The notes under the pieces were generated by a model. That model saw only the letters and a list, made by a program, of their open reading frames with translations. It was not told the origin of the DNA and made no database searches. 64,000 bases of DNA, from contig NZ_CP147246.1 in the NCBI RefSeq assembly GCF_002174455.2, positions 2,857,001 to 2,921,000 on the forward strand, in the 5' to 3' direction. Position numbers and translations under genes: made by a program. Positions 35,245 through 42,952 of this stretch are shown here, piece after piece (position 1 is the stretch's first letter; the number at the start of each line of letters is the position of its first letter). This DNA is from Enterococcus sp. 9D6_DIV0238. Lineage in GTDB: Bacteria; Bacillota; Bacilli; Lactobacillales; Enterococcaceae.

Positions 35245-36345
35245 ATGAAAGTAAAAACACTTCTCATACTTACTGTGTTCATGATAATTCAATTCCTAAC
35301 TATAGGTGGTATTTCTACATATGCAAAAGAGGAATCAAAAGAGCAAACAGCTGAGAATTCGGCTGGAGCAACAGGCTTTACATATCAAGTGATTTTTCCG
35401 GAGAATCAAAATTCTGATTCTGGCTTTTTTGATTTAAGGATGGTACCAGGGCAAAAGCAAACGGTTGAAATTGCCTTAAAAAATCCAAGTGACAAAGAAA
35501 TCAAAGTCAATGCGAAGCTGACTGGTGCACGAACAAATTCTAACGGAATCATTGAATACGGCCCTAATAAGTTTTCTGCTGATAAATCAATGAAATACGA
35601 ATTTACCGACATCGTCAAAACAACAGAGTCAGTCAAAATAAAACCAAAATCTGAAGAGAATTTGAAGCTGAATATCACAATGCCTGAAACAGAATTTGAT
35701 GGCATCATATTAGGTGGAATCCAACTGCAAAGAGAGTCCAACGATGAACAGGCAGTCGATAATGGTGGAACCATGGTCATCAATAAATACGCTTATGTGA
35801 TCGGCATGCGCTTGAAGGAAACTGATCGAGAATTACCTATGGATATGACCTTTGTCAAAGCCTATGCGTCATCACCAGATTTTAGAAATACCGTGACGAT
35901 TGATTTAGGGAATACACAGGCTGCTGTGCTGAAAGATTTGACCGTAGAAGCACAAATCATGGGTGAAAAAAGCGATACCGTTTTATATGAATCAAAGAAA
36001 AATAAAATGCGTATGGCACCAAACTCTATTCTAAATTTCCAAGTAGGAATGGCAGGAGAAGCGATGAAAGCGGGGAATTATCGGGCGCATGTCATTGCTA
36101 CATCAGGAGAAAAACGTTGGGAATGGACGGAAAAATTCAAAATTACTCAAGAAGAAGCAGATAAATTCAACAAAGAGGCTGTCGGATTGGTTCAAAATCA
36201 AGGAATCGATTGGAAATTGATTGCAATGATCGTTGGCGGCGTAGTCGTATTAGTAGCAGTTGTATTTATTGTGATTCGTATCGTGATGAATAAAAAAACA
36301 AAAGCGAAGAAACGTCGGAAAAAAAGAAAGAATGTTCAAAAATAA
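35245..36345 (+). CDS. WxL-interacting protein (DUF916 + DUF3324), locus 2
   Basis: 366 aa, GAAAGGA RBS. Signal peptide about 1-27, DUF916 (about 40-165, YQVIFPENQ..FDLRM), DUF3324 (about 170-305), TM helix (about 319-342), Lys/Arg-rich cytoplasmic tail. Same role as the protein at 23037: bridge between WxL proteins, peptidoglycan and membrane. The two are alike along their whole length. Confidence 0.9.
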   Translation: MKVKTLLILTVFMIIQFLTIGGISTYAKEESKEQTAENSAGATGFTYQVIFPENQNSDSGFFDLRMVPGQKQTVEIALKNPSDKEIKVNAKLTGARTNSNGIIEYGPNKFSADKSMKYEFTDIVKTTESVKIKPKSEENLKLNITMPETEFDGIILGGIQLQRESNDEQAVDNGGTMVINKYAYVIGMRLKETDRELPMDMTFVKAYASSPDFRNTVTIDLGNTQAAVLKDLTVEAQIMGEKSDTVLYESKKNKMRMAPNSILNFQVGMAGEAMKAGNYRAHVIATSGEKRWEWTEKFKITQEEADKFNKEAVGLVQNQGIDWKLIAMIVGGVVVLVAVVFIVIRIVMNKKTKAKKRRKKRKNVQK

Positions 36346-36388
36346 ATGAGATCAATCGCACAGCGAATAGTTAGAAGGGAGAAATAAA

Positions 36389-37054
36389 ATGACAATACTT
36401 GATTGGATAGCAGTCATTTGTTTGGCAACGGCTATTTTATTTCTACTTTCGGTCACACTCTTTTTCATTCTCTTCATTCGAGCAAAAAAAGATGTCAGCA
36501 AACTAACAAAGATCCGAACTAAAAATAAAAAGAAACGCAAGCGAATAATCCGTGCAAAAAGACAAGCACAAAAAAAGCAAAAAAGGAATATTCTTTTGTC
36601 TATCCTCTGTTTGATCGCAAGTCTTGCTTTTGGAGCAGGCTCTGCATACACGATTTACTATCAGGCAAGTAACTTGAGTGAAGCTGATCAAAAAGCGATC
36701 GTGAACGGCTATTATTATTTAAATGAGATTGAAAATCAGCTGTCGGATGCTGCCGACAATGGGGATGAAAAAACGATCAGTACCAATATGAATACTTTGG
36801 CATCTCGTTTATCCGGATTTGCGTTAAACAAAGCGGATTATCGGATTAGTAGTGAGGGACAATTATTGATCAATCGCTATTACACCTCGATGAAAGAATT
36901 AGGGGTGAATCTTTCGTCTCAGTCCTTAGAAGTTTATAGAGACCCGAAACAATTAGAGACTTTAAAAGCAGATGTTGAAAAAGTTAAAAATAATGAAAAA
37001 GCGGTATTTAAAAAGTTTAATGTTGATGAAAAATCATTAGCAGAACAAAAATAG
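36389..37054 (+). CDS. Conserved two-TM membrane protein of WxL operons, locus 2
   Basis: 221 aa, the same length as its counterpart at 24156. TM helix about 5-29, basic cytoplasmic loop (about 32-66), second TM helix (about 68-88), extracytoplasmic helical domain containing the shared motifs YQASNLS, GYYYLNE and INRYYTSMKELGVNL. Family unknown to me. Its constant position before the pseudo-signal-peptidase suggests that the two work together. Confidence 0.7.
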   Translation: MTILDWIAVICLATAILFLLSVTLFFILFIRAKKDVSKLTKIRTKNKKKRKRIIRAKRQAQKKQKRNILLSILCLIASLAFGAGSAYTIYYQASNLSEADQKAIVNGYYYLNEIENQLSDAADNGDEKTISTNMNTLASRLSGFALNKADYRISSEGQLLINRYYTSMKELGVNLSSQSLEVYRDPKQLETLKADVEKVKNNEKAVFKKFNVDEKSLAEQK

Positions 37055-37085
37055 GTGTTGTCAGAGGTCATAGGTAGGAGGAAAA

Positions 37086-37811
37086 ATGAACAAAAAATCT
37101 TCCCATAAAAAAACATCTAAACACAGAAAGCAACAAACAAATGGATCTCAAAATAAGCAAAAAATAGATAAACCAAAAAAACAATATCCGCGTAAAAAAA
37201 AGAAAAAAATACAACCTAAGAGAAAAAACTCTCGTAAAAAAAATAACAAGAAGAAAAATAAAAGAGGCCGGTTTATCAAACGGCTGTTTTTGGAACTGAT
37301 TTCCGCAGTCATCTTGACAAGTGTTCTGATTTGGCTGATATCGATCGTTACATTTACCTTCGTAAAGATCGACGGTTATGCGATGATGCCTTCTTTAGCA
37401 GCTAAAGAAACTGTTTTTGTCAGTAAATTGAGCGAAAAAAAGAGATTCAAGCTAGTAGCTATTAAACTAGCCGATAGAAAAGAGATCATCATTAGACGTA
37501 TCGTCGGGATGCCTGGTGAAAACATCAGGTATGACAAAGATCGACTGTATATCAATAATGAAGCTGTTGAAGAGAAATTTATTGCTGAAGAGATTCAGCA
37601 GGCTGATATAAGCGGGAGTTTCTATACAAAGGATTTTACTTCAGAGCAGTTGTTCAATGAAAATATGATTCCAAAAGGAAAGTACCTTATTTTAGGGGAT
37701 AACCGCCCCTATTCTACCGACAGTCGTTTTTATGGATTGATCGATGAAAAAGAAATCATCGGAGTTGTGACTATGAGAATTTTCCCTCTTCATAAAATGA
37801 CTAAATTTTAA
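37086..37811 (+). CDS. Signal peptidase I homologue lacking both catalytic residues, locus 2
   Basis: 241 aa, AGGAGG RBS. An unusually long, almost purely basic cytoplasmic N-terminus (about 1-70, dominated by Lys/Arg/Asn/Gln), a TM helix (about 74-96), then the signal peptidase fold. The GxSM box reads GYAM (Ser to Ala) and the KRxxG box reads RRIVGMPGE (Lys to Arg). GDNRPYSTDSR is intact. It is therefore a predicted pseudo-enzyme, like its paralogue at 24839, but with a different Ser replacement. Probable assembly or chaperone factor of the WxL complex, by analogy with SipA. Confidence 0.85.
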   Translation: MNKKSSHKKTSKHRKQQTNGSQNKQKIDKPKKQYPRKKKKKIQPKRKNSRKKNNKKKNKRGRFIKRLFLELISAVILTSVLIWLISIVTFTFVKIDGYAMMPSLAAKETVFVSKLSEKKRFKLVAIKLADRKEIIIRRIVGMPGENIRYDKDRLYINNEAVEEKFIAEEIQQADISGSFYTKDFTSEQLFNENMIPKGKYLILGDNRPYSTDSRFYGLIDEKEIIGVVTMRIFPLHKMTKF

Positions 37812-37816
37812 GTTAA

Positions 37817-37842
37817 AAAACACTCTTTGAAGGGGTGTTTTT
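37817..37842 (+). terminator. Terminator of WxL operon 2
   Basis: AAAAAACAC pairs with GTGTTTTTT. Confidence 0.75.
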
Positions 37843-37953
37843 TACTTTGGGTAATGCAAAGTAAAAAACAAGAGCATAAAAAGAACTAAAAATTTGAATG
37901 CTGTGTATAATGAAGAAAGTGAAATGATTATGATTTATGTAGGAGATGTATAT

Positions 37954-39447
37954 ATGAACTTCTTACTGGATTTTATCGATAGCTATACTCAAAATAAACT
38001 AGAAATTTTGAACACAATAAAAGATAGCCGGAAATCGATCTCTTTTGAAGCATTAGCTCACATAACTGGATTCGAGCAAAGGACGATCCAAAAATATGTT
38101 GAAGATATACGCTATGATCATAAAAATGCGGAAATTAATGACATAAGTGTGATAGTTTCTGATGATAAGTATGTACAAGTGACATATGAAAACTATAAGG
38201 GGTATCATAGATTTGTTCAGTATCTTATAGCAACTTCATTTTCGATTATTTTATTACAGGATTTGCTGTTAGGTGAGCAACTTTCCTTAGTTCAACTTTC
38301 TATTGAATATTATATCAGTGATTCAACGATAAAAAGGAGAATACAAGAGATCAACCACCATATCAAGGATTATGAGCTTAGAATCATTAGTAGAAAAGGG
38401 ATGTTGTTGATCGATGGTCCAGAGCTACAAATCAGGTTATTTGCGTATATTTTATTTTGGAATCTGTACAAAGGCAGAACTTGGGTATTTCAAGTAGTAA
38501 AAAGAGAGTGGGCAATAGCTTTTGTGGATACTGTTTTTGAACAATCTAAAGCTATTCGAAATTTATCGAATGTCGAAGAAATCTACTATACTGTCGCAAT
38601 CAATAAAACACGTCAAATAAGAGGGTATCCGATCCAATTTTCCCAACGGTGGCTTCAGCAATTTTTTTCCAAAGAATTTTTAGCATCTGATAAGCCCTGG
38701 ATTAGTGACTACAATCTAACGGAGAACGAAGGTTTATATTTTTTATTATTGGCACAAACGAATGCCAAATTTTACTTGATTAAAGAGTATGAAGAGCCAA
38801 TCTTTTTATTTCATCAAACGGAGAAGACACTACTCTACAAAAGTGTTGAAGCTTTTTTTCGAAAATTTTCAGAACAAATTGAATTCATTGATGTGCAAAT
38901 GAAAGCTGAATTGTATAAATATCTTCTATCATACCATTTATTCTGCATGATATTTCATAATTTTTCCATGGGAATCAACAATTACACTGGGGGAAAAGTT
39001 TTAGTAACGAATCATCCTAAATTAGAAAAAAAACTTAATAGGCTGATAGATGAACTATACATGGAAACAAAGATCTCATTATTTCAAGAAAGGAAATTTT
39101 TGCGAGAGCGTTACGCGCTAATTTTTTCAATGATTGGACAAGTGTCAAAATTTGAGCCGCTTCTCTTGATCTACATCGATACAGATTTGCCATTCTTAGC
39201 TGAAAAAAAAATTATTGGGCAAATCAAGCGTTATACTGAAGAATCATATAATATTATGTTTGTAAATGAAAATGCCACTTTTTCAAAATATGAAGTGGAT
39301 CTTGTTTTAACGACAAGTTATATCGAAGGATTTCAGGATTTCATTTCACCAGATAAGATTGTTTATATCTCAGAAAATTTAAAACCCGAAGATATTATTC
39401 GAATTAGAGATAATTTAGAAAAACTGCTTCTAGAAAAAGAAGAATAA
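37954..39447 (+). CDS. Mga-type helix-turn-helix transcriptional regulator
   Basis: 497 aa from ATG 37954 (AGGAG ten bases upstream); ATGs at 37894 and 37930 are in frame without a good RBS. N-terminal Mga HTH (about 15-65, ISFEALAHITGFEQRTIQKYV), a second HTH (about 105-155, YYISDSTIKRRIQEIN), PRD-like middle and EIIB-like C-terminus. Resembles the protein at 13214, with which it brackets the two WxL loci. Likely a surface-gene activator; its targets are not shown by the sequence. Confidence 0.8.
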   Translation: MNFLLDFIDSYTQNKLEILNTIKDSRKSISFEALAHITGFEQRTIQKYVEDIRYDHKNAEINDISVIVSDDKYVQVTYENYKGYHRFVQYLIATSFSIILLQDLLLGEQLSLVQLSIEYYISDSTIKRRIQEINHHIKDYELRIISRKGMLLIDGPELQIRLFAYILFWNLYKGRTWVFQVVKREWAIAFVDTVFEQSKAIRNLSNVEEIYYTVAINKTRQIRGYPIQFSQRWLQQFFSKEFLASDKPWISDYNLTENEGLYFLLLAQTNAKFYLIKEYEEPIFLFHQTEKTLLYKSVEAFFRKFSEQIEFIDVQMKAELYKYLLSYHLFCMIFHNFSMGINNYTGGKVLVTNHPKLEKKLNRLIDELYMETKISLFQERKFLRERYALIFSMIGQVSKFEPLLLIYIDTDLPFLAEKKIIGQIKRYTEESYNIMFVNENATFSKYEVDLVLTTSYIEGFQDFISPDKIVYISENLKPEDIIRIRDNLEKLLLEKEE

Positions 39448-39607
39448 CTTATCGATGTTGGCCGTCTATAGAAATAGAATATGAATTAGATTTTTACTTT
39501 CTTATTTTAAAAATAACTGGTCGCATTTTGGTTGTTTTTGTTATAATGAAAAGGAGTAAAAAGCTATTTTTAATGATGAATGAAGATAAGAGAGAGGATC
39601 TGTAAAA

Positions 39608-40000
39608 ATGAAATGTGCAACAATTTCTAAAACAGTTGATTTATTAGATGGGGGCTGTAATGTTTGCGGAATAATCGAAAATGAGAATTATACCTTGGTC
39701 CTAGATGAACAAGCGGTTCCGCTAGATGAACTGACAGTCAATGAGCTTGTCACAGCGATCGTCCTTAAAGAGGGTTTCAAGAGAAGCTATGAAACAGATG
39801 TGATCGACGACTTCACCTTATATAAAAAAGAAGCTCAGATAATCAGAATGAAAGAAGAATTCGATCATTTGACCTATTCAAATGGAACGGAACAAATTGA
39901 AACGAATGATTACATTATAAATAAAAACAGCCTGATAGAAAGGGTCAATGTTATTCTATCAACTATTTTTGGCTTAGAAAAAATAAATTTTACTCTTTAG
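39608..40000 (+). CDS. Hypothetical protein
   Basis: 130 aa. Preceded by a TATAAT-like sequence (near 39542) and GAGAGGAT about seven bases before the ATG. No signal peptide or TM helix. Two cysteines occur close together near residues 17-20 (GGCNVCG). The rest is acidic and mixed alpha/beta. I do not recognise the family. Confidence 0.55.
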   Translation: MKCATISKTVDLLDGGCNVCGIIENENYTLVLDEQAVPLDELTVNELVTAIVLKEGFKRSYETDVIDDFTLYKKEAQIIRMKEEFDHLTYSNGTEQIETNDYIINKNSLIERVNVILSTIFGLEKINFTL

Positions 40001-40220
40001 ACTAGTTTTTTTAAGGCTCCTGTTTATTTGGTGATTTTGGATTGGTAGTCTTAAGTGAGGGTATATTATTTTAAGAATATTAAAGTTTTATATATTTTCA
40101 GTTAGGTAGAAAATTTACTGGTGGATGATCTTTTTTGAGTCGTACCAAGCAGTACTAGGGATTGTAATTTTATTTTAATCTACTAGACACAAAAACGAAA
40201 TGCCATTGTAATGTTTTAAT

Positions 40221-40249
40221 TTGACTTTGTGAAGCGATACGCTTATAGT
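40221..40249 (+). promoter_or_regulatory. Promoter of the M-box/LCP transcript
   Basis: TTGACT, 17 bp, TATAGT. It ends 18 bp before the riboswitch. The preceding stretch 40001-40220 shows nothing else. Confidence 0.8.
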
Positions 40250-40266
40250 TTTAAATGAAATAAATA

Positions 40267-40419
40267 CTTGTTAGGTGAGGCTCCTATGTAAACACAGGCT
40301 GCTGCTCAGAAATGTCGAAAGACAGGTACGGGTAGGACAAAAATCGTCGAATTAAGGCGTTTTTCTAAGCAGCTAAAAGCAATGCTTTTTACGTTATATA
40401 GTGCTAAAACTCAACGAAG
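40267..40419 (+). ncRNA. M-box Mg2+-sensing riboswitch (ykoK leader)
   Basis: Recognised from the conserved M-box segments in order: TTAGGTGAGGCTCCTAT, GCTGCTGC, AAATGTCGAAAGAC, CGGGTAG, ATCGTCGAATTAAGG, GCAGCTAAAAGCAATGC, ATAGTGCTAAAACTC and the closing AACGAAG. Mg2+ binding normally favours the terminator and switches the downstream gene off. The downstream gene here is a LytR-CpsA-Psr enzyme, not the usual Mg2+ transporter. Confidence 0.9.
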
Positions 40420-40480
40420 AGAAGAACTAGGTGAGAGCAGCTTTTGAATAGCTGTGTTTTGTTTTTATCCCAGTACTTTA

Positions 40481-40520
40481 ATCCCTTCGCTGAGTATTCT
40501 TGGTGAAGGATTTTTCTTTT
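40481..40520 (+). terminator. Riboswitch expression-platform terminator
   Basis: 9-bp stem with one bulge (40481-40490 with 40503-40511) followed by TTTTTCTTTT, before the RBS of the LCP gene. A weaker CAGCT/AGCTG hairpin with GTTTTGTTTTT lies at 40438-40465. Confidence 0.75.
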
Positions 40521-40558
40521 ATGCAAGAAGACATATGAGCTGTAGAAAGGAATATACA

Positions 40559-41476
40559 ATGAAAAAACCAGTAAGAATACTTATTATCACGTTGTTATCT
40601 ATTATTCTCGTGGTGGTCAGTGTAGGCTGTTATGCGGCAATCTCATTTCAGTCAGCAAGAGAAGAAAGTGAAGCAAAACTATCACCGATCAATCAAAATT
40701 TTACTGGTGATGAACAAACAAGTGAGAAAGAACTGACTGTTATGGTCGTAGGAAATGATTCGCGCGACGATGATGAAGATCAAGGGCGTTCTGATACGTT
40801 GATGGTGGGTCACTATGACGGTAAAACGAAGCAACCAAAATTGATTTCTATTATGAGAGATAGTTATATGACATTTCCAGCTGGCAGCCTCGATAAAATC
40901 AATGCAGCATATGCCTATGGTGGAGCACAGATGACAAAAGAAGTCCTCAATACTAATTTTGATCTACCGATCAACTATTATGTTGTGATGGATTTTAAAG
41001 AGTTTAGTGATATCATTGATGAGCTTTATCCAAAAGGTGTGAAAATAGATGCTGAGAAGGACATTAATTTAGATGGTGTCGATATTCTAAAAGGGGAACA
41101 AGTCATGGACGGCAATACTTTATTGCAATATGCCCGCTTTAGAATGGATGAAGAAGGCGATTTTGGCCGAATCAGACGACAACAGCAAGTAATGGATGCG
41201 TTGATCGACCAATCGAAAGATTTGATCCCAATTTGGGAACTGCCTCAGGTCGCAGGAAAAATCGTCGGGAAAATCGACACCAATGTTCCGACAAGCTTGT
41301 TTATTGATTTAGCGAAGGATTTTCTGACAGGAAAAGTCAAACCATTAGAATCACTTTCAGTTCCGATAGAAGGCAGCTGGAATTTTAATGATGATACTCC
41401 TTCAGGCAGTGTGATCGAGCTGGATGCACCTAAAAATGCAGATGCGATCCAGAAATTTTTGAAAGATACTAAATAG
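40559..41476 (+). CDS. LytR-CpsA-Psr (LCP) family cell-wall glycopolymer ligase
   Basis: 305 aa from ATG 40559 (GAAAGG nine bases upstream); an in-frame start at 40454 would lie within the terminator region. One N-terminal TM helix (about 6-28), then the extracytoplasmic LCP domain (about 60-260). Visible motifs: VGNDSRDDDEDQGRSDTLMV with the Arg/Asp pattern that binds the polyprenyl pyrophosphate, SIMRDSY, INAAYAYGG and the late RFRMDEEGDFGRIRRQQ. LCP enzymes transfer teichoic-acid-like or capsular polymers to peptidoglycan and need Mg2+. Controlled by the M-box upstream, so it should be induced when Mg2+ is scarce. Single-gene unit. Confidence 0.9.
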   Translation: MKKPVRILIITLLSIILVVVSVGCYAAISFQSAREESEAKLSPINQNFTGDEQTSEKELTVMVVGNDSRDDDEDQGRSDTLMVGHYDGKTKQPKLISIMRDSYMTFPAGSLDKINAAYAYGGAQMTKEVLNTNFDLPINYYVVMDFKEFSDIIDELYPKGVKIDAEKDINLDGVDILKGEQVMDGNTLLQYARFRMDEEGDFGRIRRQQQVMDALIDQSKDLIPIWELPQVAGKIVGKIDTNVPTSLFIDLAKDFLTGKVKPLESLSVPIEGSWNFNDDTPSGSVIELDAPKNADAIQKFLKDTK

Positions 41477-41486
41477 AACTATTTAA

Positions 41487-41530
41487 AAGGAGCAGTATAT
41501 AACTCTATGGGTTATGTTCTGCTTTTTTTT
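41487..41530 (+). terminator. LCP gene terminator
   Basis: AGCAG...CTGCT outer stem with an inner ATAAC/GTTAT pairing, followed by a run of eight T. Confidence 0.75.
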
Positions 41531-41617
41531 CGTTTTAGTTTATTTTCATGCGTTTTGGTTACGCATATGCTATCCTTTAAGAAAACGGTTTAGTAATTTT
41601 TGAAAGAAGGTCATGCA

Positions 41618-42952
41618 GTGAAAGTTGTGATTATTGGTGCATCATTCGCAGGAGTTTCAGCAGCTCTTACGATTCGAAAAAAATACCCTGAAGCTGAGAT
41701 TTATCTGGTTGAAAAGCAAGCGACAGTCGGTTATCTGCCAGGTGGATTGACTCTCTATTATAACGAAGCTGTAGATACGGTCGAAGAGCTTCGCTTTGTT
41801 TCAGAACAGCAATTGAAAGAAAACAGGATCGAGTTATTGTTGAATGCAAAAGTAGTGAGCATGGATTCAAATCAGCAGGTCATCCACTATCAACGATCAG
41901 ACGAGCTCAATATCTTATCTTTTGATAAGTTGATTTTAGCTACAGGTTCTAGCCAATGGTCAACGAAAATCATGGGGAGCGATTCTGAGAAGGTGCTCAA
42001 GTATAAATTTTTAGCTGGCGTCAAGCAAGCGATCGCTCAGCTGGAAAATTGCAAAGAGGTTGCATTGATCGGCGGTGGTCAAATTGGTGCAGAAGCTGCT
42101 GATACGCTGTTAAGTAAAGGGATAAGTGTTCATTTATATGAACGAATGGACTATCTATTATTTAAATATTTTGATCAAGAAATGATTTTACCTGTGCAAC
42201 AGGAGATGGAAAACAGAGGGGTAGTGTTTCATTTTGATGAAACGGTTGAAAAAATCGTAGAGAAGGACGATGGATTACAGATAGAAACGCAACATTCTCG
42301 TCGAACGGTCGATCGAGCTGTTTTTGCGATGAATGTCCGGCCAGATTTAAGTTATTTAGATGAAAAAATCGATAGCCACACAGACCAAACCGTTTATGTG
42401 GATCACTATTTACAAACATCTCATCAAAATATCTTTGCAATAGGTGATTGTATTCAAGTACCTTACAGCTTGACGAATGAGTCTTTCTATATACCCTTAG
42501 TGAATAATGCAGTTAGAGCTGGTGCTGTAGTTGCTCAAAATCTACTAGAACCTACGACAAAATTTATTGGCTCGATTCGTACGATCGGTACGAAGCTTGT
42601 TGATTATTATGTGGCAAGTACAGGTTTGACTGAAGCAGAAGGCCTTTTTCATGATCAGCCGATCGAAGTTGCTCATTTAAAGCAAACGAGTTCTTTATTT
42701 TCTGGAGAAAAAGAGATTTCTGGGAAAATTATTTTTGAAAAGGAAAGTCATCGGATTTTGGGCGCTCAGCTGGTATCAAAAGCTGATATTCTGGATAAGA
42801 TCAACACGCTTGCTTTAGGCATTCAGACAGAACAAACATTAGAGCAATTTTATCAAAAAGATTTTTTATACCATCCTTATTTCTCCACAGCTATGGATAT
42901 CACAAATCAACTCGCGTTTACTGCTTTATGGAGTGATGCCGATGAAAACTGA
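41618..42952 (+). CDS. FAD-dependent NAD(P)H oxidoreductase of the Nox/Npx/CoA-disulfide reductase family without the redox Cys
   Basis: 444 aa from GTG 41618 (GAAAGAAGG upstream). FAD-binding VVIIGASFAGVSAAL at the start, NAD-binding ALIGGGQIGAEAA (about 150), second FAD motif IFAIGDCIQ (about 275), and a dimerisation domain after about 330. In NADH oxidases and peroxidases of this family a single Cys lies in the motif S-C-G near residue 42; here the segment reads GYLPGGLTLYY, Cys replaced. The reaction cannot therefore be the normal Cys-sulfenic one; H2O2-forming oxidase or another electron acceptor is possible. It overlaps the next gene by 11 bases, so the pair is coupled. Confidence 0.8.
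   Translation: MKVVIIGASFAGVSAALTIRKKYPEAEIYLVEKQATVGYLPGGLTLYYNEAVDTVEELRFVSEQQLKENRIELLLNAKVVSMDSNQQVIHYQRSDELNILSFDKLILATGSSQWSTKIMGSDSEKVLKYKFLAGVKQAIAQLENCKEVALIGGGQIGAEAADTLLSKGISVHLYERMDYLLFKYFDQEMILPVQQEMENRGVVFHFDETVEKIVEKDDGLQIETQHSRRTVDRAVFAMNVRPDLSYLDEKIDSHTDQTVYVDHYLQTSHQNIFAIGDCIQVPYSLTNESFYIPLVNNAVRAGAVVAQNLLEPTTKFIGSIRTIGTKLVDYYVASTGLTEAEGLFHDQPIEVAHLKQTSSLFSGEKEISGKIIFEKESHRILGAQLVSKADILDKINTLALGIQTEQTLEQFYQKDFLYHPYFSTAMDITNQLAFTALWSDADEN

Noticed and set aside
39608..40000. GGCNVCG protein as a cyclic-peptide or metal-binding precursor
   Set aside because: There are no modification or transport genes nearby and only one Cys pair; left as hypothetical.
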